From: Bacteriovorax sp. BSW11_IV
GTDB taxonomy: Bacteria > Bdellovibrionota > Bacteriovoracia > Bacteriovoracales > Bacteriovoracaceae
Direction of reading: 5' to 3'
DNA: 64,000 nucleotides
Assembly (NCBI RefSeq): GCF_000447755.1
Contig: NZ_AUNE01000058.1
Location: 1-64,000 of the forward strand
Shown: piece by piece, positions 18,182-27,157 of the stretch
Layout: every line of letters begins with the position of its first letter
How positions within the stretch are numbered: position 1 is the first letter of the stretch
Program-made: the position numbers and the translations under genes
The notes under the pieces: generated by a model
The model's database searches: none
What the model was told of the DNA's origin: nothing
The model's input: the letters and a program-made list of their open reading frames with translations, nothing else

Positions 18182-19018
18182 TTACTCCTCGTATACTTTA
18201 TTAAAATTTGCAAAATCAATTGTGCGTGATCCATCTTCTTCACGATTTAAAATATCAGCGAAGCGAGCACCACAGATGATGTCGTTAGATTGATACATTT
18301 TCACAGCGTGAATTGTTTGACCATAAGTATCGTCAAGACCTAAAAGTGAAACAACAAGTTCAATTGTCGAAGAAGAAATTTTTTCATCTGACATTTCAAA
18401 TAATGGGCTATTCTCATCTATGATGTGAACACCTGTTAAACTTAATGAGAAAAATGGTGTTTTAGATTTTCTTAATTTTAACTCTTCAAATTTTCTAAGA
18501 TGAATCCCTTCTTTAGAAACTGTATCATAGAGCATTGTAAGACCAATTTCAGCATTCATGATACGGTTGCTGCGAGCATTGGCCAAGCGAAACATTAGGG
18601 CCCTTTGTCCTTCAAAATTTGTGATAATCATATTTTTAGTGAACATGATATGGACTTTTGGCAAAGAGAACTTGGAAAAAATAAGGCCCGTCATTAAGGC
18701 AATTGAGAGCATACCGCTAAACATTTCTATGACAGAGATAAGGTTTCCGTAAAAGCTAATGGGGTGTATTGAGCCATAGCCAACAGTCGAGAGCGTTTGG
18801 ACGCTAAAGAAAAAGCTATTAAGAAATGTGTGTTCGCCACTTATTGAATTTGGCATTACAAAGTACAGGGTGGCGAAAATAATATTTAATGAAAAGTACA
18901 CTAAAAGAAAGAAGAGAATGAACTTAGCCCAACTTAGTTTCATCAGGTGAAAGTAAAGATCATCTTTTAATGAAAGAGGGGCATTCTTTTTCTTTATATT
19001 GTATAGGTTTTCGCGCAT
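18182..19018 (-). CDS. Inward-rectifier potassium channel, KirBac type
   Basis: The 278-residue protein shows the KirBac layout: an N-terminal slide-helix region, first membrane helix (about 32-54), pore helix and K+ selectivity filter TVGYG (78-82), second membrane helix (about 90-110), and a C-terminal cytosolic immunoglobulin-like domain beginning FSKFSLPKVHIMFTKN with the RLANARSN segment typical of this family. It should form a tetrameric K+ channel in the inner membrane. No strong ribosome-binding site is seen before the ATG. It precedes the Bax-inhibitor gene with a three-base gap. Confidence 0.9.
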   Translation of the reverse strand: MRENLYNIKKKNAPLSLKDDLYFHLMKLSWAKFILFFLLVYFSLNIIFATLYFVMPNSISGEHTFLNSFFFSVQTLSTVGYGSIHPISFYGNLISVIEMFSGMLSIALMTGLIFSKFSLPKVHIMFTKNMIITNFEGQRALMFRLANARSNRIMNAEIGLTMLYDTVSKEGIHLRKFEELKLRKSKTPFFSLSLTGVHIIDENSPLFEMSDEKISSSTIELVVSLLGLDDTYGQTIHAVKMYQSNDIICGARFADILNREEDGSRTIDFANFNKVYEE

Positions 19019-19058
19019 GTATTAATTCTAGTGGTAGTCTTTAACATACGCAATGACT

Positions 19059-19646
19059 CTAGGCGCTACGATTTCCTTCAAAATATGTAATGGACAGAAC
19101 CTTTATAAGGGCCAATTTTAGGGCCTCATTTATAGGGTAAAGCTTATTGCCTAAATAGGGGTCGAGGAGTGTGATTTTTTTTGCGAAATCCCCAATGACA
19201 GGAGCGTCAATGGGGTCTAGGTTTTTTATTGTTTCAGGAAAGGCTTCCTTAATATATTTACAGATACTCATGCTTTTGTTGCCGTTTTTATCTCTCAGGG
19301 CGGCGGCCCCAAAAGATCGGCAAACAGATGGTCGAAACTCGTAATTCGTGCAATGTCCTTTTTTACCGTCCAGCGAAAGGCGTTTGTAGAAGACACAGAC
19401 AAAGTCTTGTGAATTTTCTAATTGTTGTAGAAATTGTTCTGCGAACTCTACGCCGTTTTTATCTACAACTGAAAACGCCGTTGGAAGCATTTCTAAAATA
19501 CTTGCACTGATTTCAGGACTAAGGCAGCATGCCCCGCACCCACTTAAACAAGGAAGTCCCATTTGTTGTTGATAGTTGGAGAAAGTCTCATTGGACTCTC
19601 TATAGATCGACTCAATATGCCCCGCGATTTCTCTATGCCAATTCAT
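19059..19646 (-). CDS. YkgJ-family cysteine-cluster protein
   Basis: A 195-residue soluble protein with the zinc/iron-chelating cysteine pattern of the YkgJ (UPF0153) family: CLSGCGACCLSPEIS near residue 34 and, about 85 residues later, CTNYEFRPSVCRSFG. Family members are presumed to bind a metal through these cysteines; no function is established. It is divergent from the YceI gene at 19782 with a 135-base gap. It is transcribed in the same direction as KirBac, whose start lies 40 bases downstream of this gene's stop. Confidence 0.8.
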   Translation of the reverse strand: MNWHREIAGHIESIYRESNETFSNYQQQMGLPCLSGCGACCLSPEISASILEMLPTAFSVVDKNGVEFAEQFLQQLENSQDFVCVFYKRLSLDGKKGHCTNYEFRPSVCRSFGAAALRDKNGNKSMSICKYIKEAFPETIKNLDPIDAPVIGDFAKKITLLDPYLGNKLYPINEALKLALIKVLSITYFEGNRSA

Positions 19647-19781
19647 TGCAAAACCTACACACGTAAAAGCCGAGACGAATTCTATTTAGAAATAAAATTT
19701 TGGCAAGAAAAATCGTTCGAAATAGGTGTCCCACCTGTCTTTTTTTCAGTAGAATGGCGGTGTTTACTTAAAGGAGTTCAT

Positions 19782-20819
19782 ATGAAGTTTTTAATAGCTA
19801 ATATGCTGTTTCTATTGGCATTTAATGCCTTTGCTAGTGAAAAATGGGCCATCAACCGCCACCATTCAGAAATTGTTTTTAAAGTTCCCTATATGAGTCT
19901 TTCAGAAGTCTCTGGTCGTTTCCAGATGTTTAGAGGGAGTATGGACTACGATAGAAATAGAGACGAGTTTAATAATGTCTCAATTGATATTGACGTCTCT
20001 TCAATTTTCACTGGCAATAAAATGCGTGATGAGCATTTACGAGAAAATGATTTTTTCGCTGTTGGGACTTATCCTACAATTACTTTCAAATCAAAGAGCA
20101 TTGTTGAAAATAAGGGTGAGTTGAAAGTGATCGGAGATATGACAATTCATGGAGTCACAAAAGAGGTGGTCTTTACTGGAAAGAAAACGCCATTAGAAAG
20201 AGATACATGGGGTTACGAAAATATTTTTGTTGGCCTGCAAACAGATCTTCAAAGAGAAGATTTTGGACTTGTTTGGAATAAGACATTAGAGGCCAGTGGT
20301 TATCTTGTAGGAAAGACTGTCAAAGTTAATGTTACTTTTCAAATTCAACCTCTCGCTCGAATGACTCCTTTTAGCAAGCATAAGATTCCAGATACAAAAA
20401 CGATACGTCTGCGTGAACAATATGCTCGTGGTGAAATCTCATTAGAGAAATATAAAGAATTATCAGGTGAGAAAACGGCCTATGAGGTGATTGTAGACAC
20501 AGAAGATAAGCCTGTTAAAGAAGTTGAATTACTAAAAGAAAACGATAAACCTAAGGCCATTATTGCAGAAGCTCAGTCTCATAAAGAAAATTATCAACAG
20601 TTTAATAAAAACGGTCCACTGTACTACCTTAGTTCAATTGCTCTAGGTGTATTGGCCCTTTTTGGAACCGTTTCTTCATTTGTCTTTGTTGGAAGAAAGT
20701 TCTCTAATGTTGGTTTGAAATACACCCTTCAAGGTGTCATTGTTGTGATCTTTTCGTTGGCCTTCTATATTGTTGTGTTCGACGATTTTATGGCCTTAAC
20801 AACATCTTTGTTTCAATAA
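19782..20819 (+). CDS. YceI-family periplasmic protein with C-terminal membrane anchor
   Basis: YceI domains are lipocalin-like barrels that bind isoprenoid or other amphiphilic molecules. The 345-residue product has a signal peptide (MKFLIANMLFLLAFNAFA), a YceI domain at about residues 20-190 (WAINRHHSEIVFKVPYM, DYPTITFKS-like core, GDMTIHGVTKEV), a charged linker, and two membrane helices near the end (YYLSSIALGVLALFGTVSS and LQGVIVVIFSLAFYIVVF). The tail is not usual for YceI proteins. I start at 19782 because AAGGAG lies six bases upstream; an in-frame extension to 19563 overlaps the divergent gene. Confidence 0.85.
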   Translation: MKFLIANMLFLLAFNAFASEKWAINRHHSEIVFKVPYMSLSEVSGRFQMFRGSMDYDRNRDEFNNVSIDIDVSSIFTGNKMRDEHLRENDFFAVGTYPTITFKSKSIVENKGELKVIGDMTIHGVTKEVVFTGKKTPLERDTWGYENIFVGLQTDLQREDFGLVWNKTLEASGYLVGKTVKVNVTFQIQPLARMTPFSKHKIPDTKTIRLREQYARGEISLEKYKELSGEKTAYEVIVDTEDKPVKEVELLKENDKPKAIIAEAQSHKENYQQFNKNGPLYYLSSIALGVLALFGTVSSFVFVGRKFSNVGLKYTLQGVIVVIFSLAFYIVVFDDFMALTTSLFQ

Positions 20820-20843
20820 AGTATGCCTCTTACGAGGCATACT
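20820..20843. terminator. Hairpin between convergent YceI and FtsX-like genes
   Basis: A perfect ten-base stem (AGTATGCCTC, loop TTAC, GAGGCATACT) fills most of the 28-base gap. T-runs are short on both sides (CATTTTA on the right), so it is a plausible bidirectional terminator. Confidence 0.65.
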
Positions 20844-20847
20844 CATT

Positions 20848-23358
20848 TTATAGATCAGAAAAAACGTCGTGTACTTTTTTTGTAACGATTCTTGATACAA
20901 CCGTAGAGTTGATAAAGTAAATTACTGCCAAGATTGTAAGAGAGATAATACTTATTTCTAAAGTATTGAATGAGAATGTGCTCTTAAAGATGACTCTTGA
21001 TAATGTAAAGGCCATCACTAGGCTCATTGTGACTCCCGCTAAAACTCCCAAGAATGATTGGATCAGAATTTCTTCATTGAGAATGCGAGAAATTCTTTCT
21101 CCTTTTAGACCCAGAATTTTGTATAAAGATATGTCTACGGCCCTTGTTCTTGCCTGATGGGAGATCAAAGAGAATACGACTAAAAGACCCGCGACAAAAG
21201 TCACTGCGGCCATGATAAGTAGAATTATACTCATGCTCTCTATGATGCCAGAAATCTTATCGACAACTCTCTTAACATCAATAACAGAGACGTTAGAGAG
21301 ATCTTTTGCCGTTTCACTTTGAAAGGCATTAATGTCACTATCTTTGGGGTTTGAGAGGGCCATAAGATAAGTTTTTGGAGCATCTTCAAGAACACCTGGT
21401 CCAAAGTTGATAAAAAAGTTGGGAAGAAAGCTCGTCCAACGAACTTGTCTAAGTCCAACGACCTTGGCCTTAATGGGTATGTCTAGAATATCGAAGAGAA
21501 GCATATCATTTAATTTTGCTCCAATTCTTGACGCATAGTTTTGTTCTAGCGTGACCTCTGCAAATGGATCTTCTGGTGAATAAGAATGAGGAAGCCTTCC
21601 TTCAATTAATATTTCACTTGGTCCAATTGTATTTCTAAAAGTCAGATTGACTCCTCTGTTTCTCATTCGAACTTCACGCTGTTCTTCACGAGTGAGGGCC
21701 TCTTTTGTATCTGTTTTGAGGATTTCTCCATTAATTGAAATAAGTCTGGCACTTACCATTGGTGAGAGGCTTAATTCTCCCATTTCATATTTTTTTGCCA
21801 AAGAAGTTAGACTGCCAATTTGTTCTTCTTGAATGTCAAAAAGAAATAAAGATGGGCCATTCCCTTTGGTTGGCATTTCCAGCTCTTTTTCAAGTGAGCT
21901 TTTAATTGTTGGGATAAGAATCATCAAGAATGTAGAAAGAAAGATCGAACTAAAGACAAAAAGTGTCGTTACTCTGTGGCGTACAATATAAGTAAGAGCA
22001 AGCTTTCTTTCGAGTGGCCTTTTAGAGCGAGGGACACTGATTTTTTGAAGTAAGATATTTCCCAAAGGAAAGCCAATAATAGTCAGAACGCTAAATGTTC
22101 CTACAAAAATTGATCCAATGATAAATGAATTAGAAAGATAGACACTGACTACCCAGTAAAAAAGTACCATTGGCAAAAAGAGAAAATAATCGCGCCATTT
22201 CTTTTGAACTTCATCTGTAAAAGAAAAGAGAATCTTATAATCAATTCCAAGATATGGCAGTAAGAGTGCTGGAGCAAGTATTAGAGTCGAACCAATTCCA
22301 ATTGCCAGTACTACAAAGATGCTTTTCATATTTAGTGAAAAGCTAACTTCTTGACCAGATACGCTAGTCAGTATCGTTGAAATAAGTGGAGAAGCTCCAA
22401 GTCCAAGAAGTGTTCCAATAACACTTCCGACTAATCCTAAAATGAGAAGTTCTCCGAAATAAATGAAGAAGATTTTACTTTTTTTGAGTCCAAGGAATTT
22501 AAATATGGCAAATTCCTTTCTTCTTTCGTGAAGAAAGCTTCTAAATAGATAGATGAGACCAAAAGAACTTAGAAAGAGCCCACATAGGCTAACGAGACCT
22601 AAAAAATCATTGAGATAAGTAAGAACTCTCGACACTTGCTGGCTTGTTGTCGCAGGAATTTCTACACGTATAGCATTGTCATCGATCTCTTTTGTTATTT
22701 CTTCTTTAACTTTATCGAGGTCTTTAACTTTGTTTCCAAGTTTAAAGTAATATGAATAAAATGCGGTTGAGCCTTTTTGAAGAAGTTTTGCTCTTTCTAA
22801 TCCTTCAAGTGAAATATATCCACGTGGCGCCAGAGCACCAAATTGCATATTTTGACCTGGATCATCGGCAATAAAATCTTTTACCTTGAATTGGGCCTCA
22901 CCAATTTTAAGAAGCTCTCCAACTTTCAAACCCATTTGTGGAATGAGCTCCTGATACAAATAGATCTCGTCGTCTTTCATATCTTTTAGTTCATTACCAC
23001 TTAAAAGAGTGATCTTTCCGTAATAGGGAAAGCCTTCACCCATGGCCTTGATATTGATTAGTTTTGACTGTCCATTATAAAGACCCATGGAAAAGAGTGA
23101 GACGACCTTAGTGCTTGCTTCTACAGGAAGTCTTTGGCGGATGAGTTCTTCTTTGTCTGAATGAATTTTAATGCGTGAGCTTAGGGCCAAATCTGCACCT
23201 AAAATCGCTTTGGACTTTGAGGCAAGCTCTTCATTAAAACCTTGTTTTAAAAATTCAATGGCCGCAAGACCCATAAGACCAATCGCTAGGTTTAGAACAA
23301 ATAAGAGTATAAACTTTGGAGAGCTCTTGAGTTCTCTATGAATTATTTTCAAGATCAT
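20848..23358 (-). CDS. FtsX-like ABC transporter permease, YbbP-type
   Basis: A ~836-residue inner-membrane protein with two repeats of FtsX-type helices. There is one N-terminal helix (FILLFVLNLAIGLMGLAAIEFL), a large periplasmic domain, a three-helix block near residues 255-360, more helices and a second periplasmic domain, then a final three-helix block (LLIMAAVTFVAGLLVVFSLISHQ onward). This matches E. coli YbbP, the partner of YbbA. Such pairs are linked to lipoprotein or lipid handling in the envelope, with unclear substrate. I use the ATG at 23358 (GGAA seven bases upstream); an ATG at 23370 is also possible. The start lies inside the ATPase gene. Confidence 0.88.
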   Translation of the reverse strand: MILKIIHRELKSSPKFILLFVLNLAIGLMGLAAIEFLKQGFNEELASKSKAILGADLALSSRIKIHSDKEELIRQRLPVEASTKVVSLFSMGLYNGQSKLINIKAMGEGFPYYGKITLLSGNELKDMKDDEIYLYQELIPQMGLKVGELLKIGEAQFKVKDFIADDPGQNMQFGALAPRGYISLEGLERAKLLQKGSTAFYSYYFKLGNKVKDLDKVKEEITKEIDDNAIRVEIPATTSQQVSRVLTYLNDFLGLVSLCGLFLSSFGLIYLFRSFLHERRKEFAIFKFLGLKKSKIFFIYFGELLILGLVGSVIGTLLGLGASPLISTILTSVSGQEVSFSLNMKSIFVVLAIGIGSTLILAPALLLPYLGIDYKILFSFTDEVQKKWRDYFLFLPMVLFYWVVSVYLSNSFIIGSIFVGTFSVLTIIGFPLGNILLQKISVPRSKRPLERKLALTYIVRHRVTTLFVFSSIFLSTFLMILIPTIKSSLEKELEMPTKGNGPSLFLFDIQEEQIGSLTSLAKKYEMGELSLSPMVSARLISINGEILKTDTKEALTREEQREVRMRNRGVNLTFRNTIGPSEILIEGRLPHSYSPEDPFAEVTLEQNYASRIGAKLNDMLLFDILDIPIKAKVVGLRQVRWTSFLPNFFINFGPGVLEDAPKTYLMALSNPKDSDINAFQSETAKDLSNVSVIDVKRVVDKISGIIESMSIILLIMAAVTFVAGLLVVFSLISHQARTRAVDISLYKILGLKGERISRILNEEILIQSFLGVLAGVTMSLVMAFTLSRVIFKSTFSFNTLEISIISLTILAVIYFINSTVVSRIVTKKVHDVFSDL

Positions 23359-24013
23359 GAAGAGTTCCATTTTCTAGGATTAGAATTCGATCACATTTGT
23401 GAGCTAGCTCTTGGTTGTGAGTCACTAGGATAAGCGCCATATCTGTGTTTTTAACAAGATCAAAAATAAGTCCCATCACTTCGTCACCAGTCTTTTCATC
23501 TAAGCTTCCACTAGGCTCATCGGCAAGGAGAACATTGGGTGTGTTGACAATTGATCTGGCGATAGCAACTCTTTGTTTTTCACCACCACTTAGTTCAGAA
23601 GGAAAGTGAGACGCTCTTTGATCTATTCCAACTTTTTTTAGGGCCTCGATGGCCTTTTCTTCTGCTGCTTCGACATTATTAATTTCAAGAGGAAGCATTA
23701 CATTTTCTAGTGCACTTAAATGTTCAATCAGATGGAATTGTTGAAAGATAACGCCAATTTTTTTTGAGCGAAGCTCTGTGATTTTGTTTTCGCTTAAGTG
23801 AGTGATCTCTGTGCCATCGTAAAAGATTTGACCAAAGTCAGCTCTATCAATTCCACATAAAAGTGAAAGAAGTGTTGATTTTCCACTACCTGATTTTCCG
23901 AGAATAGCGATGGATTCTCCTCTTTCTACTGCGAGATCTAGGCCTCTAAGTACTTCAATGATATTTTGACCTTGTTTGTATTTTCTTTCTATTCCTACTG
24001 CTTCAATAATCAT
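23336..24013 (-). CDS. ABC transporter ATPase, YbbA/LolD-like
   Basis: The 225-residue ATPase carries Walker A LGKSGSGKST, Q-loop FQQFHLIEHLSALENVMLPLE, signature LSGGEKQRVAIARSIV, Walker B VLLADEPSGSLDE and H-loop LVTHNQELA. The 'HLIEHLSALENV-LPL' region is typical of the MacB/LolD/YbbA group that drives FtsX-type permeases. It overlaps tesA by four bases upstream (ATGA) and the permease gene downstream, giving the order tesA-ATPase-permease seen as tesA-ybbA-ybbP in enterobacteria. Confidence 0.92.
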   Translation of the reverse strand: MIIEAVGIERKYKQGQNIIEVLRGLDLAVERGESIAILGKSGSGKSTLLSLLCGIDRADFGQIFYDGTEITHLSENKITELRSKKIGVIFQQFHLIEHLSALENVMLPLEINNVEAAEEKAIEALKKVGIDQRASHFPSELSGGEKQRVAIARSIVNTPNVLLADEPSGSLDEKTGDEVMGLIFDLVKNTDMALILVTHNQELAHKCDRILILENGTLHDLENNS

Positions 24014-24627
24014 TTCTTTTCCTTTAAAACCGAAAGTAGAGTTGGCATAACATTCTTGGCCATTTGCACATGACCTTTCTCATTAGGGTGAATTCCATCT
24101 TCTTGGTTGTAGTCTTTTTCTCCGGCCACTTTTTCCAGAAGAAAGGGAACAGACTTTAGATGGTGTTTTGTGAGAAGATCGCTAAACATTTTTTTAAATG
24201 AACTCGTATATTGTTCTCCATAATTTGGAGGCATTTGCATACCGACTAAGATCACTTGGATATTATTTTCTTTGGCAATACTGATTGTTTGTTCAAGATT
24301 CTTTTTAGTGTCTTCTACTTTAAATCCGCGTAGACCATCATTGGCCCCAAGAGCAAGCACTAAGACTTGTGGTTTTGCTTTCAAATACCATTTAAGTCTT
24401 GAAGGCCCACTTGCTGAAGTTGAACCGGAGATACTGCCATTGATTATTTTGGCATCAATTTTATGAGTTTCTTTTAACTCTTTTTCTACCAGTGAAGGGT
24501 AGGAGTGTTCTTTTTGAACTCCGTAACCTGCTGTAAGAGAATCCCCGATGAAGAGGACATTGGTTTGCGCAAAAGTAATTGTATTTAGTAAAACTAAACT
24601 TACAATTAGAAGGGGTTTCATATTCAT
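24010..24627 (-). CDS. tesA: Periplasmic SGNH-hydrolase arylesterase/lysophospholipase, TesA-like
   Basis: TesA is a broad-specificity periplasmic esterase, thioesterase and lysophospholipase. The 205-residue product has a signal peptide (MNMKPLLIVSLVLLNTITFA), block I FIGDSLTAGYGV with the catalytic Ser, block II Gly (ISGSTSASG), block III GANDGLRG and block V DGIHPNEKGH with the Asp/His pair. AAGGA lies seven bases before the start. It is the first gene of the YbbA/YbbP-type operon. Confidence 0.9.
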   Translation of the reverse strand: MNMKPLLIVSLVLLNTITFAQTNVLFIGDSLTAGYGVQKEHSYPSLVEKELKETHKIDAKIINGSISGSTSASGPSRLKWYLKAKPQVLVLALGANDGLRGFKVEDTKKNLEQTISIAKENNIQVILVGMQMPPNYGEQYTSSFKKMFSDLLTKHHLKSVPFLLEKVAGEKDYNQEDGIHPNEKGHVQMAKNVMPTLLSVLKEKK

Positions 24628-24664
24628 TGTTCAATCCTTGTAAGCAATTATTTTAACCCGAAAC

Positions 24665-24686
24665 TGCACTTAGTGTCCTAAGTGCA
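24665..24686 (-). terminator. Hairpin between threonine dehydratase and tesA genes
   Basis: A perfect nine-base stem (TGCACTTAG, four-base loop, CTAAGTGCA) lies in the 92-base gap. On the minus strand it is followed by GTTTCGGGTT rather than a clean T-run, so it is a weak terminator or a processing site. Confidence 0.4.
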
Positions 24687-24719
24687 ATGTCAATTCTTTG
24701 TCATAAGTTCAATTCACGT

Positions 24720-25928
24720 TTAAGAGCGAGTCACCTCAAGCCCTTTATCTTTGATGGCCTTAATCACAGTTTCAATGTGTTCTTGGCCCTTCGTCTCAAG
24801 AGTGAAGTGAACGGCCGTTTGACCGAGATGCGTATTTGAGAATGTTCTGTTGTGATAGATATCAACAATATTAGCGCCAAAGCTTGCCACAATTGTTGCA
24901 ATTTCCGCAATGATTCCAGGAGAGTCAGGAACTATAATTTTAAGACTACAAAGTCTTCCATCCTCAGAAAGTCCTCTTTCAAGAACTTTTGAAAGGAAAT
25001 TCAAATCAATATTTCCACCTGAGATAACAATTCCAACTTTTTTATTTTTTATATTATCAATTTTTCCGGCCATAAGAGCTGCAAACCCAACACTTCCAGC
25101 ACCCTCAACTAAAACCTTTTCAATTTCTAGAAGTTTCATAATAGCATGGGCCATTTCAAGCTCTGTAACGGTGACAATTTCATCAACGTATTTTTTAACA
25201 ATCGAAAAAGTATTCTCTTTTACTGTTGTAACGGCAATGCCGTCAGCAATTGTTTTTTTCTTATCGATTGTAACAATCTTTCCTTCTTCAACCGATTTTT
25301 TCATGGCCGGCATTTGTTCTGCCTCAACACCAACGATGCGAATATTCGGATTTTGTTCTTTTAATGCAGTGGCCACTCCTGAAATAAGACCGCCACCACC
25401 GATCGGAACAATAACAACATCTAAATCTTTATTGGCCTCATACATTTCTAGACCAATCGTTCCTTGGCCAGCAATAATATCAAAATCATTAAAAGGGTGA
25501 ATAAATGTTTGACCGGTTTGTTTTTGAATTTCTAATGCTTTTTGGTAAGCATCATCATAAAAATTTCCATGAAGTATTACTTGGGCACCAAATTTTTTTG
25601 TCCCTTGGATTTTGGAAAGTGGAGTTGTTTCAGGCATTACGATTGTCGCCTTTATTCCAAATTTCTTGGCCGCAAGAGCTACACCTTGAGCGTGATTTCC
25701 TGCCGAAGAGGCAATGACACCTTTACTTCTTTCTTCTTCAGATAGTTTGCCAATTCTATTTAAGGCACCACGAACTTTATAGGCCCCTGTAAACTGCAAG
25801 TTTTCTAATTTTAAGTAAACTTTGCAATCAACAAGCTCACTTAACATCGTTGAGTAGGTGGTAGGTGTTTTGATAATTTGCGAGTCGATACGCTCTTTGG
25901 CGTTTTCAATATCATTTAATGTGATCAT
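24720..25928 (-). CDS. ilvA: Threonine ammonia-lyase (threonine dehydratase) with ACT domain
   Basis: The PLP enzyme deaminates threonine to 2-oxobutanoate, the first step toward isoleucine. The 402-residue protein has the PLP lysine in TGAYKVRGA (Lys51), the substrate loop SSAGNHAQG (74-82), the phosphate-binding glycine loop PIGGGGLISG, and a C-terminal ACT domain (about 325-402, starting LKIIVPDSPGIIAEIATIV). The single ACT domain matches the shorter ilvA/tdcB-type enzymes rather than the two-domain E. coli IlvA. It is a single gene divergent to nothing, with FxsA behind it on the same strand. Confidence 0.93.
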   Translation of the reverse strand: MITLNDIENAKERIDSQIIKTPTTYSTMLSELVDCKVYLKLENLQFTGAYKVRGALNRIGKLSEEERSKGVIASSAGNHAQGVALAAKKFGIKATIVMPETTPLSKIQGTKKFGAQVILHGNFYDDAYQKALEIQKQTGQTFIHPFNDFDIIAGQGTIGLEMYEANKDLDVVIVPIGGGGLISGVATALKEQNPNIRIVGVEAEQMPAMKKSVEEGKIVTIDKKKTIADGIAVTTVKENTFSIVKKYVDEIVTVTELEMAHAIMKLLEIEKVLVEGAGSVGFAALMAGKIDNIKNKKVGIVISGGNIDLNFLSKVLERGLSEDGRLCSLKIIVPDSPGIIAEIATIVASFGANIVDIYHNRTFSNTHLGQTAVHFTLETKGQEHIETVIKAIKDKGLEVTRS

Positions 25929-25996
25929 AGGGGTCTCATAAGTTATTTTGTTCCCCTATGATAGTTCACACAATGTCTTTAGAGAAGAAAATGCGA

Positions 25997-26512
25997 TTAT
26001 TTTTTTTCGTGAAATTCCGCCTCAAATGTATCTGGTGCAACTTGTCTTGGACCATTCGGGCGAGCGTAGTTTGTCCCATTTTCATAGCTGTTATATGAAA
26101 AACCACCACCACGCCCCATGCCAAAAGTTGAAAATTGGACATTTCCTGATTGGATGGCCTTGGCAAAGTATTTTTGAGCAAAGGCGGCCAGAATGTGACG
26201 TGAACCTGGAACAACCATGGCAAGTCCCATAATATCAGTGACAAAGCCCGGAGTCATAAGAAGAAGACCACCTGCGAAAATCATAAGTCCATGGATGATT
26301 TGTTGGGCCGGGATTGCGCCAGTCTGAAGTTTTTGTTGGATTTCCGCTAAGATACTAAGACCTTGCGAGCGAGCTAGTCCAGCACCAACAAATCCTGTCG
26401 TTAGAACGATTATCAATGTATTTATTCCCCCAATTTCACCGCCAATAGAAAAAAGTAGATAAATCTCCAAGGCCGGCAAAAGGGTAAATAGAAAAACTAA
26501 AGGTAAAAACAT
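25997..26512 (-). CDS. fxsA: FxsA-family membrane protein
   Basis: FxsA proteins are small inner-membrane proteins; E. coli FxsA, when overexpressed, eases exclusion of phage T7 by the F plasmid. The 171-residue product shows the family pattern: an N-terminal helix pair (LPALEIYLLFSIGGEIG), then TTGFVGAGLARSQGL, and LLMTPGFVTDIMGLAMVVPGSR. The C-terminal 55 residues are polar and Gly/Asn-rich. GAGG lies five bases before the ATG. Confidence 0.88.
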   Translation of the reverse strand: MFLPLVFLFTLLPALEIYLLFSIGGEIGGINTLIIVLTTGFVGAGLARSQGLSILAEIQQKLQTGAIPAQQIIHGLMIFAGGLLLMTPGFVTDIMGLAMVVPGSRHILAAFAQKYFAKAIQSGNVQFSTFGMGRGGGFSYNSYENGTNYARPNGPRQVAPDTFEAEFHEKK

Positions 26513-26686
26513 AATGCCTCAATTGTTATTTGTAGAACCATAAAATGGTATTGCTTACATATATGTCAAGGTTTGAGGCCAATTTATCGAAATTCCTACA
26601 AAAAATTTACATTTAATTGATTTGTGAAAAAAAAGTGTCACATTTAAAATAGGTTCAGCACAGATGTTTATTTTGAAAAGGTCAAT

Positions 26687-27157
26687 ATGAGTAACAAAAC
26701 GAAAGAACAAAACTACGAACTCCTTTTAAAAGAAGCGAAGGCGCTCTTGTTGCCAAGTGATCACTTTGTTTCTCGTTTAGCAAATGCTTGTGCTCTTATT
26801 CAAAAATACTTCAATCACCATTGGGTTGGTTTTTATCTCGTTGATGATAGTAAAAATATGCTTTACTTAGGCCCATTCCAAGGACCTATTGCCTGCACCC
26901 AGATTCCTTTTGATAAGGGAGTGTGTGGATCTGCTTGGGCAAGAAGGGAAACGTTGGTTGTTGATGATGTTCATCAATTCCCTGGGCATATCGCTTGCAG
27001 CTCTCTTTCAAATTCTGAGATTGTTGTTCCAATGATTAACGATGAGAACAAAGTGATAGGAGTTCTAGATATTGATTCAGTTAATTTTGGCTCGTTTAAT
27101 AAAACCGACAAAGAATCTCTAGAGTCTTTGTGTCGTATGATTTGCCAATCAGTTTAA
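26687..27157 (+). CDS. msrC: Free methionine-(R)-sulfoxide reductase (GAF-domain fRMsr)
   Basis: This enzyme reduces free methionine-R-sulfoxide. The 156-residue GAF-fold protein keeps the three family cysteines Cys70 (IACTQIPF), Cys80 (GVCGSAW) and Cys104 (HIACSS); the 10- and 24-residue spacings match the three cysteines of E. coli fRMsr. FPGHIAC and the C-terminal VIGVLDIDS are also typical. It is preceded by a 174-base divergent gap with no clear motif. The last nine bases overlap the convergent gene. Confidence 0.92.
   Translation: MSNKTKEQNYELLLKEAKALLLPSDHFVSRLANACALIQKYFNHHWVGFYLVDDSKNMLYLGPFQGPIACTQIPFDKGVCGSAWARRETLVVDDVHQFPGHIACSSLSNSEIVVPMINDENKVIGVLDIDSVNFGSFNKTDKESLESLCRMICQSV

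Noticed and set aside
19563-19781. N-terminal extension of the membrane-anchored YceI gene
   Set aside because: It would overlap the divergent YkgJ gene and bury the signal peptide; AAGGAG supports the start at 19782.
24910-25500. Long open frame (196 codons) antisense to the threonine dehydratase gene
   Set aside because: The opposite strand encodes a clear enzyme with all motifs; the antisense product is low-complexity Ser/Pro-rich, a by-product of codon use.
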